DNA from: Sambucus nigra | Taxonomy: Eukaryota > Streptophyta > Magnoliopsida > Dipsacales > Adoxaceae | NCBI GenBank assembly: GCA_949130495.1 | Contig: OX422221.1 | Span: 482,947,159 to 483,011,158 of the forward strand | DNA length: 64,000 nt | Reading direction: 5' to 3' | Part shown: piece by piece, positions 10,888 to 21,786 of the stretch | Layout of the letters: each line of letters starts with the position of its first letter | Numbering within the stretch: position 1 is the first letter of the stretch | Position numbers and translations under genes: made by a program | The notes under the pieces: generated by a model | Seen by the model: the letters and a program-made list of their open reading frames with translations, nothing else | The model's database searches: none | Told to the model about the DNA's origin: nothing

Positions 10888-11481
10888 TGTTTTGTATAAT
10901 TTTTCTATCTCTTCTTAGATTTCCATATTCCTCTTCGAGATGAAAACCCGACACTTTATTGAGTTCATGAAAGATGAAGTTGGGATCAATCCTCGGCATA
11001 TCCTCATCACTCCAGGAAAACACATTCTTCCTATTTTTAAGGATTATAATCAATTCCTATTAGATAGAAAGTGTTAGTCTTGAGCCACTTTGGGTGGTAT
11101 TTTATAGTTTCTCATCATCTAGTACGATATTTTCTATTTCTTCCATGACTTGTCCTTTCACCAAGTCCTCTTCCTCGTGAGGATCCAAAGTGTAAATGTG
11201 GAAAGTAGTTGTGCACCTATTTATCTCCCGTTGGTCGACTAAAGTATAATTGCATTCTCGTGCTTACATGTGGTTTCCATTTACTACACCGACTCATTAG
11301 TTGGTATGGAACTTAATGCATTAATGCAAAGTAGATGGAATATTTTTGAATTCCTTCAACCCTAACCGACCAAGAATTATGTTGTAGTCTAAAGGTATGT
11401 TTTTATCCAATACGAATAAGTGAATATGTTACATCCTTCTTATTGGCCAAGTGTCGATCAGTTCATACAAATTGATAGTTC
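10888..11481 (-). pseudogene. T2 protease-RT linker and RT N-terminus
   Basis: The minus strand at about 11020-10900 reads WSDEDMPRIDPNFIFHELNK then EEEYGNLRRDRK. This is the segment that in Tat elements reads near W-S-x-E-D-M-P-G-I-D-P and leads into RT. The rest, 11100-11481, shows no clear motif and carries stops. Confidence 0.65.
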
Positions 11482-11775
11482 CTATGGATATACCCTTTCT
11501 CTAGAAAACCTTATAAGAGGCCTACGATACGGTTCCAGCTTATCGTATTGTGGCCGTAAGATTTGGAAACAGCTGTAGAACATTACATCAGCCAAACTCC
11601 CATTGTTAACAAAAATTCTGGGCACTCTACCATAATGAACTATGCAAGTAATTACTAATGGAAAGTCATGTGGATAAATTACTCGATTTAGATCATTTTT
11701 GTAGAAGCCGATCACCAATTTGTCTTTGTTCACCCCCCTAGGCCAACCATCACTGCTTTCAGACATATCAATCAC
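11482..11775 (-). pseudogene. T2 aspartic protease
   Basis: A 97-codon open stretch containing IYPHDFPLVITCIVHYGRVP, then RIFVNNGSLADVMFYSCFQ and EPYRRPLIRFS. It matches the Tat-type protease, whose active site reads V-D-N/T-G-S-S-A-D-x-L. Here the catalytic Asp is replaced by Asn (VNNGS), so even an intact product would lack activity. The block lies between gag and RT as expected. Confidence 0.8.
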
Positions 11776-12275
11776 CTAATAGTGGGACAAGATTTGGCTT
11801 CATTAAAGTACACCTTTCTTTTAGCAATTCCATATAATCCACCCACATATCCACCTGCGATAAAGGGACAACTAAAGGAAATCATACCCATATCCATTTT
11901 TGGCTCGATAGGTTAGGGTCATCCTCATAGTCATTGTTGCATTCCCTTTTGGTATTATCTTTTCCTCAATCGGGTGACTCAGATCTCCTTGTGGTATCTT
12001 GGTTACCATTATGATCGATAAATTTTTCCAGCTTTCCTCTCAGAATAAGAGGTTTAACCTCATTTTTTAGGGCTATGCAACTATAGGTGGTGTGTTCATG
12101 ATCGTGATGAAAATAATAATACTTCTACTTGTGTCTTTTATTGGGGGCATCCTTAGTTTCCCAGGACAGTTTAGATCTTTATTACCCCTGGTTTCTTGCA
12201 GGATGTGGTAAACACCCTAAGTGAGTGGAGTACACTCATCAAACTTCTTGATCCATTAAGACTTCTTATCTTTAT
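11776..12275. other. Gag-protease interval of T2, no clear motif
   Basis: About 500 bases of minus-strand T2 sequence with stops in all frames. By position it should hold the gag C-terminus and zinc knuckle, which I cannot read with confidence. Confidence 0.4.
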
Positions 12276-13394
12276 TCAATTAATTATTCTTTTGTTTTTT
12301 ATGTTTCTCTGTGGTAATTCTTTTGTTTCCATGGCTTCGTTAACGTTCATGATATTTCCAACTTCATCCATCAACTCTGTCATAGTCATGGGTGGGTTTT
12401 TTTCCAGGGTGTAGAAAAGATCTTTCACAAGTAACCCACTCATTAACGCTGCAATCGCTATTTTTTCTTCATAATCCATCACTTCTAATACGTCATTATT
12501 AAATCGTGTAATATGATCTCGAATGCTCTCTTTAGGCTTTTAGTGAATGATCAAGAGATGAGTAACACTCTTGATCATCTTGTCCCTAAAGCAAAGTTAT
12601 CAATAAATAATTCGTCCAATTGATGGAAATTGGAAATTTTACCCCTAGGTAGATTGTTGTACCATATTTAGGTTGGACCTATGTTAGAATTGAATAAATC
12701 CTTGCACCTCATCTTCTTCAAGACACAATAAATGTCAGTCGAAGTTTTATACTGCTCAATATGTAAAACTAGATTAGTTTTCCCATCATATTTAGGATTG
12801 ACCACCATTGGCTTGAACTTGGAAGGTGTGGGGCAGTCCACAATAGCCTGAATGAAAGGTCAGCCTTTAATAAAGATCCTTTACAATGATTTTTTTTTAT
12901 TTGGCCATTTCCCCCCATTCGATCTTCTAGTTGTTGCATGGATCCCTTTCAAGAATTTTCCTCTAGTTTTGATTTGACAAAAGATAATTTGGCGGCTTTA
13001 TTGTGCCTATGTGTTGAAATCTCCTCCTGAGAGGTCGGCTCTGCACGCATAGATCCCCCTGTACTAGCTTTTGATCTCACAGATCCTTATCTATATTGGT
13101 GATGAATTTTTTTCTACTCTTCATTACCTTTGGTTGCCCGAGGACCTAAGCGGTCAAAAATATATTCCCTATTTAGCCTCTCCAATACACTTAGATTTCT
13201 TTGGAAAAAGATTTACTGTTATAGTGGTATGTTGATCGAAAGTAAGAGGTTGCGTTAGGATGGTATGACCTGTCATGAGAAGGCCGGGAATGGTAACTCC
13301 TTTTATTCCTAGTTTGTGGAGGTGGTATGTATCTTCTGGAATTGAAGGATTTATCTCGCATTGTGAGAGTTAATTGTCTGAATGACTTTTTCAT
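12276..13394 (-). pseudogene. T2 gag
   Basis: Remains of the Gag structural protein. The clearest piece, 12482-12276, reads DYEEKIAIAALMSGLLVKDL then FYTLEKNPPMTMTELMDEV and MNVNEAMETKE. This is the C-terminal end of the plant retrotrans_gag domain, which in the family reads near V-A-x-x-A-F-x-S-G-L ... S-L-x-K-x-P-P-x-T-M-x-E-L. The piece at 13394-13191 is open but basic and Ser/Tyr/His-rich, like a Gag N-terminus; I do not recognise it. The part between (13190-12483) is broken by stops. Confidence 0.7.
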
Positions 13395-13574
13395 ACCATC
13401 CTATCCTTTAGCCAAATTGAATAGGATCATCTAGAGTTCTGTCTCACCAGGGGGAAGAGGACATTTCTAGATTATTTATTGTTGTTGCCAAGCTTCTTTC
13501 AGGAATAGTAGTCATTCTTCAAACCAAAAAATTAACAAAGAAATACATAAAGTAGAGAATGATGATAAGCAGTC

Positions 13575-13592
13575 ATTCCCACAGACAGTGAT
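13575..13592 (-). other. Putative T2 leader / primer-site motif
   Basis: The minus strand reads ATCACTGTCTGTGGGAATG, a decayed form of the TGGCGCCGTCTGTGGGAA word seen ahead of gag in Tat-like elements and at 2479-2500 for T1. It lies just upstream of the T2 gag. Confidence 0.45.
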
Positions 13593-14553
13593 AATATGTT
13601 GATGTTTTAAAAATTGAGTGATCCCATTTATAATCAGAGATAAATAAGAAGATCAATCTTAATAAAACAACAAGAGATATTTATTTTTAAAGGGGTTTGG
13701 CTATGAACAAATCTTACATCCATTATTATTTTTATTTATGTTGATTATAATAGATCGGTATCGTATGCTTGAGAATGATTGGATTTCACCCTTTGAGCTA
13801 AGGGAGTGTGTCTTTTTACAAGTATGTGGAACCATAAAGATGGAATACCTTTATATTTCAAAGGATTTTCGTCTGTATACAATAAATGTGACTCTTGGTT
13901 TTTAGTGCTAACTGCCCTTCCAGTCGAGTAACTTTTGTTATTACTGATGGTTCAAATTCTGCAGTTGGTCATCTTTCCTGCCGACTAGGTTCTTCTGATG
14001 CCAATGAAGATAGCTATATGGACACTTAGGATTATATATGTCTATTTTTCATTTATCCATGCGAGGAGATAATTTTTACATATAACAATGCGATCGTCAC
14101 TAAAATAAATATTCCTCCATGGGAGTGTGTTTACATCTTTCTCTTACTCTCACTTTATTTCAACAACAAGATTGTATAATATCTTATATCAATTTTGATT
14201 TGAGAGACACGTAAATTGTATTTATAGGTGTGTGAGACGTGGGAAGCATAACGAAAATGACTTTACAGGACATATGTCTCATTATCCCCGATTAAGGTGA
14301 TATTATACTTTCCATCAAGATGGATGGGATGATTACATGTTGGTTATTTAACATGTCTGAAAATATATTAATATATATCCTTTATTATTTGTAATTACTC
14401 CTTTATTACATTACCATGTCATGTAGTACTTCAAAATTTAGTGATTGTTTAACTAATAAAATTAAGTATCGTTATGGTCTTCTCCTCGGTTGACGTTGAG
14501 GCCGAGCTCTATTGGGATTTTCCCCTAGTGTCCACATGGTATGAATTTTCCTT
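13593..14553 (-). other. Presumed 5' LTR / upstream region of T2
   Basis: No coding potential is visible. On the minus strand CACCTATAAATACAATTTAC contains a good TATA box (14219-14226), placed about 630 bases before the leader motif, as an LTR promoter would be. LTR ends cannot be fixed because no second copy is present in the window. Confidence 0.4.
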
Positions 14554-14558
14554 CAAAT

Positions 14559-15793
14559 TGTAACACCCCGCCCACCCGGGGAGAGCGAACGGAGTCCTAA
14601 TGCGATAAAATAAATCCAAATCCACAAGTGACAAGGTGTAGAGCATCTAAGTCCCACAACAACAAAAGATCAAACTACAAATCTCAATCTCTTCAAATTA
14701 AATACCAAATCTCTCGAATTACATACAACAACTAACTCAAAAATAAAATACAAATCTCCAAAGCTCTATACATCAAAATAATACAAATATTTCCCAAACA
14801 ATCCTCGCTAAAATTAATCTCCATAGCGCCCCAAAATCCGCGCTAACCTGCCACTAAAAAAAATATGGAGAAGTACACAATACGACAAAAAAGATGCTTA
14901 ACAATTATATTAACGATGAACAAAGCGTAACAACACGAGTACGAATATTCAAATCAAAATTCAAATCTCAAAGAATTTGTCAATATAATTTCTCAACAAC
15001 ACTTTAACCGGATCACCAGGCCTCACCACATCCGTATATGCTTTATCAAGCCATATCCCGAGAAACAGGAATTTTGGCGAGTGCCCAACATCCGTGCCAT
15101 ATTAAAATCTCATGACTACGTGCTCATCAATAATATAATGATACCACATGAATAAAAATAATTTCAACAATTATTTTCCAGATTTCAATGAATTTATCGA
15201 TTCAAATATAAATTCAATTAACAAGAATTCAAAGAGAATGACACTCGCGAGATTTAAGGAGCATATTGTGTAAAACCCCCTACCTCAAGCCATGATGAGA
15301 AACCAACGATCACATCCTCAAGATAAACTCAAAAGATCTACAGAAGCTCCTCCAAGAACCTCCAACAACATAGCACCAAGAACATCTCTAATATAAGGTT
15401 GAAACTCACAAATCTCAAGGGCCAATGTGTATATAAAAAGAAGAGGAATATAAAATATATTTGCTGCCAAAATTTGTGCCAAAAGTATTTTAAAAGGCTT
15501 GCCCACGGCTTCCTTTTATAATGAAAAGAAATGAAAAGTTGGAATCCAAAAGACTCATTTAAATAAGGCAAATAAATGAAGAGTTGGAAGTTAAAACAAC
15601 TCCAAGAGTTAAAAACATTTAAAAATTATTTTAAAATCCATTTTAACTCCGTTTTCGAAATCGTTTGAAATTATCGCCTTTAAAAATAATAACCAACATA
15701 TTTGAGCAATAAAAATAATTTTATCAAAAACATTATTTTCCTCCATTTTCCAGAAATTAATTAAAATAGGCTAAAATTACGCGAGTTGTTACA
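14559..15793 (-). repeat. 3' LTR of the deleted element
   Basis: Copy of the 1235-bp LTR lying downstream in the element's own orientation. A minus-strand TATA box (CATTATAAAAGGAAG) is at 15514-15521. Open stretches inside it, such as the 77-codon one at 15571-15338, recur in the other LTR at 17041-16808 only because the LTRs are duplicates. Confidence 0.92.
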
Positions 15794-16014
15794 CTTCCCC
15801 ACTAACAATGGAATTTCGCCCTCGAAATTCGCCGAATGCCTAACTCTCAAAAATCAGGCAAACAATCTCCAAAATAATCTCGTCTCCAAAAATAAATTCC
15901 TCACATCTAATATCGAAACCTATCACGAATATCACCTAAAATTTTCTATCGCCAAAAATTACTAACCACGCAATGAACCCAAAACCCAAGCCCCGAGGGT
16001 TGCCGTATACATAA

Positions 16015-16026
16015 GCTCTGATACCA
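16015..16026 (-). other. Primer binding site (initiator Met-tRNA)
   Basis: The minus strand reads TGGTATCAGAGC, two bases from the LTR end. This 12-base word is the usual complement of the plant initiator Met-tRNA 3' end. Confidence 0.92.
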
Positions 16027-16028
16027 TT

Positions 16029-17263
16029 TGTAACACCCCGCCCGCCCGGGGAGAGCGAACGGAGCGCTAATGATATAAAATAAATTCAAATCCACAAGTG
16101 ACAAGGTATAGAGCATCTAAGTCCCACAACAACAAAAGATCAAACTACAAATCTCAAACTCTTCAAATTAAATACCAAATCTCTCGAACTACATACAACA
16201 ACTAACTCGAAAATAAATACAAATCTCCAAAGCTCTATACATCAAAATAATAAAAATATTTCCCAAACAATCCTCGCTAAAATCAATCTCCATAGCGCCC
16301 CAAAATCCGCGCTAACCTGTCACTAAAAGAAAATATGGGGAAGTACACAATACGACAAGAAAGATGCCCAATAATTATATTAACGATGAACAAAGCGTAA
16401 CAACACGAGTACGAATATTCAAATCAAAATTCAAATCTCAAAGAATTTATCAATATAATTTCTCAACAACACTTTAACCGGGTCACCAGGCCTCACCACA
16501 TCCGTATATTCTTTATCAAGCCATATCTCGGGAAACAGGAATTTTGGCGGGTGCCCAACATCCGTGCCATATTAAAATCTCATGACTACGCGATCATCAA
16601 CAATATAATTATACCACATTAATAAAAATAATTTCAACAATTATTTTCCAGATTTTAATGAATTTATCGATTCAAATATAAGTTCAATTAACAAGAATTC
16701 AAAGAGAATGACACTCGCGAGATTTAAGGAGCATATTGTGTAAAACCCCATACCTCAAACCATGATGAGAAACCAACGATCACATCCTCAAGATCAACTC
16801 AAAAGATCTACAGAAGCTCCTCCAAGAACCTCCAACAAAATAGCCCCAAGAACATCTCTAATCTAAGGTTGAAACTCACAAATCTCAAGGGCCAATGTGT
16901 ATATAAAAAGAAGAGGAATATAAAATATATTTGCTGCCAAAATTTGTGCCAAAAGTATGTTAAAAGGCTTGCCCACGACTTCCTTTTATAATGCAAAGAA
17001 ATAAAAAGTTGGAATCCAAAAGACTCATTTAAATAAGGCAAATAAATGAAGAGTTGGAAGTTAAAACAACTCCAAGAGTTAAAAACACTTAAAAATTATT
17101 TTAAAATCCATTTTAACTCTGTTTTCGAAACCGTTTGAAATTCTCGCCTTTAAAAATAATAACCAACACATTTGAGAAATAAAAATAATTTTATCAAAAA
17201 CTTTATTTTCCTCCATTTTCCAGAAATTAATTAAAATAGCCTAAAATTACGCGAGTTGTTACA
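16029..17263 (-). repeat. 5' LTR of the deleted element
   Basis: Copy of the LTR lying upstream in element orientation, next to the primer site. The TATA box is at 16984-16991 on the minus strand. Differences from the other LTR are scattered substitutions plus compensating 1-base indels, so both copies have the same length. Confidence 0.92.
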
Positions 17264-17268
17264 GAAAT

Positions 17269-17864
17269 GTGAGGAATCGAAACACATAGATACCACGTGC
17301 CACTCTCTTATTGTAATATGTATATAAGTTACAATAATTTCTATCAGTCGTGGTCTTCCATTAACTCCTGGTAAATTAATTTATGTTGTCATTCATCTTC
17401 CCATTTTCCTTATTTTCTCCGGTTACATATATGACTTCATTTGATCATCCTAAATTCGTGTTTATTATAATCATTATAATTTATAGGGCACATCGTGTTT
17501 TCCCCCTTAAAAATTTATGTCTAATTAATCTATTTTCATCATTATTCTCCTTTTTTATTGTGATTTTGGATACATGGGAAAAGTATCTGATGAATCGGTT
17601 TAATTAGTGGACTTGATTTGATAATTTTTACCTTTATATGAGTTTAGCATTTTCTTTCGAATTCGATTTTGGTAGGCGGTCATTGGGACTGTCTAATTTC
17701 CTTTTGGATATACTACAATATAGTGAGTGAGTGGGTAGAGAGAATACATAAATATATTCAGAGGAATAATAGGTTTATTCCTCCCATAATTACTCTTTAT
17801 CATTTACCAATAGCCATCATTGAGATAAGATAAGATATTCTTATTTGGTTTGTTATTCTCCCTA
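17269..17864. other. AT-rich interval with no recognised gene
   Basis: Sequence between the deleted LTR element and the Helitron start. The open stretch at 17383-17607 is Phe/Ile-rich and looks like chance in AT-rich DNA. Confidence 0.4.
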
Positions 17865-18147
17865 TCTCTATATACTATAAAATGCTAAACAAGGCATTAA
17901 ATACTCCTCTTTATCTAGACTATCCACGTGGCATCATGAATTTTCTTCCCCTCTCATCGGGTCTTCATTTACGGATTTTTATGAAGGAGCACTCTTATTT
18001 TCTTCCTCTCTCACCAGGACTTCACCTTTTCTTTTTTCGCCTCCCTCAACCTCACTCTCACTATTTAACTTCTTATTTTTAATTCCAACCTCTTCAGTTT
18101 CCAAACACACAAACACCTCAACGACTCTCACGATTCATCTCTGTCCA

Positions 18148-18329
18148 GACATGATCCTCCATTATGATCCATAATCCATCATCCTCTAGCAACTCATAAA
18201 GGTAGTAAAAATCTACCGCGTCCCCCGTCGTCGCCTCACCGACCACTCCCACTTCATCGAAGACGTCGTCCTCTCCTCTGATGGCCACTTCGCAGTCTCC
18301 GGCCCATGGAACGGCGAGATCCATTGCTA
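18148..18329 (+). pseudogene. RACK1: Captured RACK1 (WD40) gene fragment
   Basis: RACK1 is a WD40-propeller scaffold protein of the small ribosomal subunit. The fragment reads DMIL at 18148, then in the same frame SIIL (18175), [18 protein letters not shown] and [16 protein letters not shown]. The known RACK1 N-terminus has S-I-I-L-W-x-L-T-K ... [31 protein letters not shown]. The conserved W after SIIL is a stop (TAG, 18187-18189) and another stop lies at 18219-18221 minus 147 bases (18072-18074 region is outside; the second visible in-frame stop is TAA at 18219-147=18072-18074 is not used here, the one inside the fragment is at 18219-147 replaced by 18072). In short: two stops interrupt it, TAA just before SIIL and TAG just after. 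It covers the end of blade 1 and most of blade 2, about 60 of roughly 320 residues, so no functional protein can result. Similarity stops abruptly at 18329, the likely capture boundary. Confidence 0.88.
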
Positions 18330-19033
18330 ATGGAGGTTTGTTCCACTTTAATTTATAGGTTTTCTATTTAGAAAGGATGAATTGGGGTTTTCTTATTTTT
18401 CTATTCATCATCGTGTATTCCTTTTATTTCTATTAAGACGTTTGATGACAAAGATGAAAGCACAGGCCGAAAACATTCCGGCGATGATGGGTAATCAATA
18501 TGATTTGGGGCTTGATTTGAGTTTTTCAACCATTTATGTTGTTTTTTTAGTTTTTATGACATATATTCTGTTTTACGATTTGTGGTATTCGCCATCAAGA
18601 TATTTTCACCACGATCCAAAGATCCAGTAGAAGGTATGTCTAAATTTTTTAATTTTCTATAATTTCTAATTTATATGACTTTCAAATTTTGTATGTGGTA
18701 TGTAATTTAATATGAGTTTTTGTAAAAATCATAACTGTAAGGTTGTGTCTTGATCTTGGATATCATGCTTCAAGACGCAACATCCTTCAAGGTTGTGTCT
18801 AGAGATATGGTGGTATTTGTTGTGTTGATCAGCACGAAAGTCTTCAGTTTGAGGTTTAGACACAGGCTTTGAATATTTAGGCATTAAAAGGCCCTTTTTC
18901 TTAATATCTTAATAAATTGTACTCATGGGAGCCTACCTGGGATAAAATGGACGTTTCCAGTTGTGTAGGGTTTCAATTCAGGGGATTTATTTTAAAATGT
19001 TCTTTGCACTTTAAGATTAGGATTTCAAAATAG
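18330..19033. other. Helitron interior, no recognised gene
   Basis: It includes an 82-codon open stretch (18382-18630) that I do not recognise and two short GGTTGTGTCT repeats near 18743 and 18791. It could include intron sequence from the captured genes. Confidence 0.35.
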
Positions 19034-19070
19034 TTTTTTTTTTTTTTTGGGGGGGGGGGGGGGGGGGCGG
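19034..19070. repeat. Compound T15-G19 homopolymer tract
   Basis: Fifteen T followed by nineteen G, then CGG. A mirror version (C20 then A13) is at 57745-57777. It may be genuine slippage or a sequencing artefact. Confidence 0.9.
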
Positions 19071-19486
19071 TGAACTTTATATTAAACCATTTTACCCGTT
19101 TCAAATAAAGGTATATATGTTTCATGATGTGGGTTTATTATGTCATTGTATTTTTAGGTTTGTTTTTTCCTTTTCTTTAAATTATCACAATTTTGATTGA
19201 TTAATTTTTATTACTCTTAAATTGACTATTATTGTGAATTGTTTTTGTATTTTTAAATTATCCAGATCTATGAAAGAAAGTAAACGAACCTGAAAATATT
19301 GGAGGCAGAGAATTTGATTCCCCAAAGGTAGTTACATGATTGCATTTGAGAGTTCGACTCAAAACTTATTTGTAGTTTTGACTATATTCTGAATTGGTTT
19401 AGTTCTTTCTTTTCATTATGTGCATTGTGTGCATTTTCCAGTGCTATGGAGTTTATTTGTTCAAGTTTGGTTTTTGTTTATTTTGT

Positions 19487-19490
<4 letters not shown>

Positions 19491-19556
<66 letters not shown>
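19491..19556. repeat. Compound (AT)n(GT)n(ATGT)n microsatellite
   Basis: About 30 bases of AT, then GT, then ATGT repeats. The open stretch that spans it is a translation of this repeat and not a gene. Confidence 0.95.
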
Positions 19557-21504
19557 TTATATATATACGTGTGGATTTGTTAAGTGTTTAGAATTGTCTT
19601 GGCTTATCTTTTCCAGAGGAAACTAAGATTGCATTTCACAAACTCTCTTCATCAATACAAGACTATTGAACCTATATTTTGCAGCAATGACATGTATTAC
19701 TCTTTATTTGTCATTCATATTGTATTCTAAATAAATAATAATTTAATTTTTTGACTTTCAAGTCTAGCTTGAGCACAAATATATCATAATAGTGAGCGGA
19801 ACCCAGTGTCAACATTTGTCGCTTCCTCACATCGCCACGTGTATAGTGTAATGATCCTTATTAATTACCAATTAAATTATCCACTTAAAACCTTTTTTAG
19901 TTTTCCCTATTCTTTATCACGCTAATACCCAAATTATTGTCCCTTCCACTTCCCTTAACCAGATAGTCTGTAAAGGCCCTCTCACATCGCACCCCCCCTT
20001 TACCACTAGCTCATACCATTAATGCTTTGAGGAACGAGAAACAAACTCTTCATCATTTGTGTAGATTTATGTGTCTCCCGCTTAAAGCATCTTCATCATT
20101 TGTGTAGATTTTTGTTCAATCTCCTCTCACTCCAATTTTTTTATGATCTGCTTGAACATCTTTCTTTTTTTCAAGTACTTTCTTCTTGATTGCATTCTAG
20201 AAGGGAGAATGGTAAACCCATTTTTCTTATACCTCTCTCAATTGAATGGAGAATTGTAGACCAATTTTGCATTCTGGATGGGAGATTGTTTTTTTAATTC
20301 TAAGTTCCTTTTGGCAGGATAATGTATGGAATATACATTTATACCTATACTTTTAACATAAAAACAATGATAAATTATGTACTTTTAATCTGTGTACATA
20401 TGATTTTTTAACCCTACTTTCTCTTACTTTAACGATGACCGTAAGATGTATTATAAAATATTCCTATTTATTGTTTTCTTGATTGATGAGAATAGTTTTT
20501 GCTAAGTTAATTTATGGAATTCCATGTCATACAATTAAGAGGTGCTGCAATAGTAATGATTTGTTCGTATGGTTTATTGATATTCATATTTTTTTTCTTT
20601 AAAAATGTCATACATATTAGATATATATTACAGATTTTTTTATTTACATTTACTTTTGTCTATCAACATATTGTTTTCCATATACTTTCAATGACAATAT
20701 TGTATACATAACTCTGAGTGATGAATAAAAATTTAAATTCATCCATGGTAGGAGTCAATATTGCCAAGCATTATTTCCAGAGTCTCAACAAGTTACAAAG
20801 GCATTGAAAGAAAGCTGTGACTTACAATCTCTAACTATCAAGTGTGTTTCTTGGTAAAATGTATATATCCATTGATTTTTTTATGTAATCACACATCTCA
20901 TAATATAAACTAATGTAATTTAGAGATATTCTAATGTAATTAAATGGAGGATGCATTTCTAAACTTTGGCTAAGAAGCTCACATTACAACTTCGGAGTCG
21001 AAGTACTACAAAACTAATGAACCGGAAATTTGGACCCAAGCAAAGGAAAAAAAGAGAAAACCATGAAATTTGTTTTGGCAATGTTTAATTATTGTGAAGA
21101 AATTTTTTAACTATGAGTTTAAAACCATTCGATTAACTTGGTTCACTTTGATTATTCATATCATTCATTCGTATATAAAATTTAGTTATGTATTAATGAG
21201 ATGCACTATACCTTAACGACTGAACATAACTTCGCAGATGTAATGCAATTCGGTCAGTACTCTCTCACATTCACATTGCCTTAGATAACAAATACAAAAA
21301 GATGTTTGTGCGCCCTGAATTTTAGCCTATTACTTGACTGTTCTATAACTAAAGATTTTGAGTAGTTAGACTATTTTATTCTACTAGGGACTGGAGTGGA
21401 TAATATAATAAGTTTATGAATATCTGCATATATTATTTTTTTTTATAAAATGTGGGACTAGATTAGACTTTTAATGTACGCATATATGAAATATTACTTG
21501 GTGA
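19557..21504. other. Helitron interior, no recognised gene
   Basis: AT-rich. It has a short direct repeat CTTCATCATTTGTGTAGATT (20047 and 20090 regions). Several short open stretches (for example 20514-20711) have no recognisable motif. Confidence 0.4.
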
Positions 21505-21786
21505 ATGGATACCCACATGAGCTTTTCAAATAATATAAATGATGAATATGAGAAATTCATTAGGATAATGAACCTGCCCAAAGTGGTAATTTATAATGAT
21601 TCTTACAAAAATGCTACTGTTATATAGGTGGACAGTGCTAACAAACATGGAATACTTCTAGAAGTAGTACAAGTTCTCACTGATCTAAACCTGATCATTA
21701 CTAAGGCTTATATTTCTTCTAATGAGGAATGGCTCATGGATGTCTTCATTGTTACTGATCAATATGGGAACAAAATCACAGATTAA
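21505..21786 (+). pseudogene. Captured ACT-domain repeat (ACR) gene fragment
   Basis: ACR proteins are plant proteins with repeated ACT domains, thought to bind amino acids as regulators. The fragment is one 94-codon frame from ATG to TAA with a single internal stop. It reads NDEYEKFIRIMNLPKVVIYN, then KNATVI, stop, [36 protein letters not shown] and [11 protein letters not shown]. Known ACR proteins have the same order: D-x-E-Y-E-K-L-x-R-R-M-N-P-P-R-V-V-I-D-N, A-T-V-I-Q-V-D-S, K-A-Y-I-S-S-D-G-x-W-F-M-D-V-F. The stop TAG (21625-21627) stands where the family has Gln (CAG), a single C-to-T change. It corresponds to the N-terminus and first ACT domain only. The paralogue of origin cannot be named from this piece. 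Confidence 0.9.

Larger units (their letters stand above)
7194..13592 (-). mobile_element. Tat-like Ty3/gypsy element T2 (gag-pol), decayed
   Basis: Minus-strand element with domains in Ty3/gypsy order: gag (13394-12276), protease (11775-11482), RT (about 11020-9277, split by a solo LTR), RNase H (about 9232-8600) and integrase (8451-7194). The order RT-RH-IN defines gypsy rather than copia. The wording of each domain is of the plant Tat type. Frameshifts and stops occur in all domains. To the left come the 32-bp array and the antisense gene, which fits the downstream layout of Tat elements. The 3' LTR was not identified. Confidence 0.8.
14559..17263 (-). mobile_element. Internally deleted LTR retrotransposon with paired 1235-bp LTRs
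   Basis: Two near-identical direct repeats, 14559-15793 and 16029-17263, each 1235 bp, begin TGTAACACCCCG and end GTTGTTACA. They flank only 235 bp. Next to the right-hand repeat, on the minus strand, is TGGTATCAGAGC (16015-16026), the standard site for priming by initiator Met-tRNA. Next to the left-hand repeat is a purine-rich TTAGTGGGGAAG (15794-15805), the second-strand primer. The order shows the element runs on the minus strand. Flanks are CAAAT (14554-14558) and GAAAT (17264-17268), a one-mismatch target duplication. The TGTAACACCCCG end and the retained FRGRNSIVSGE-like pol tail before the purine tract fit a chromovirus-type gypsy parent. All coding capacity is deleted. Confidence 0.93.

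Noticed and set aside
15338..17041. Two nearly identical 77-codon open stretches (15571-15338 and 17041-16808, minus strand) suggesting a duplicated gene
   Set aside because: Both lie at the same place in the two LTRs of one element. Their similarity is explained by the LTR duplication, and composition is Phe/Trp-rich chance sequence.
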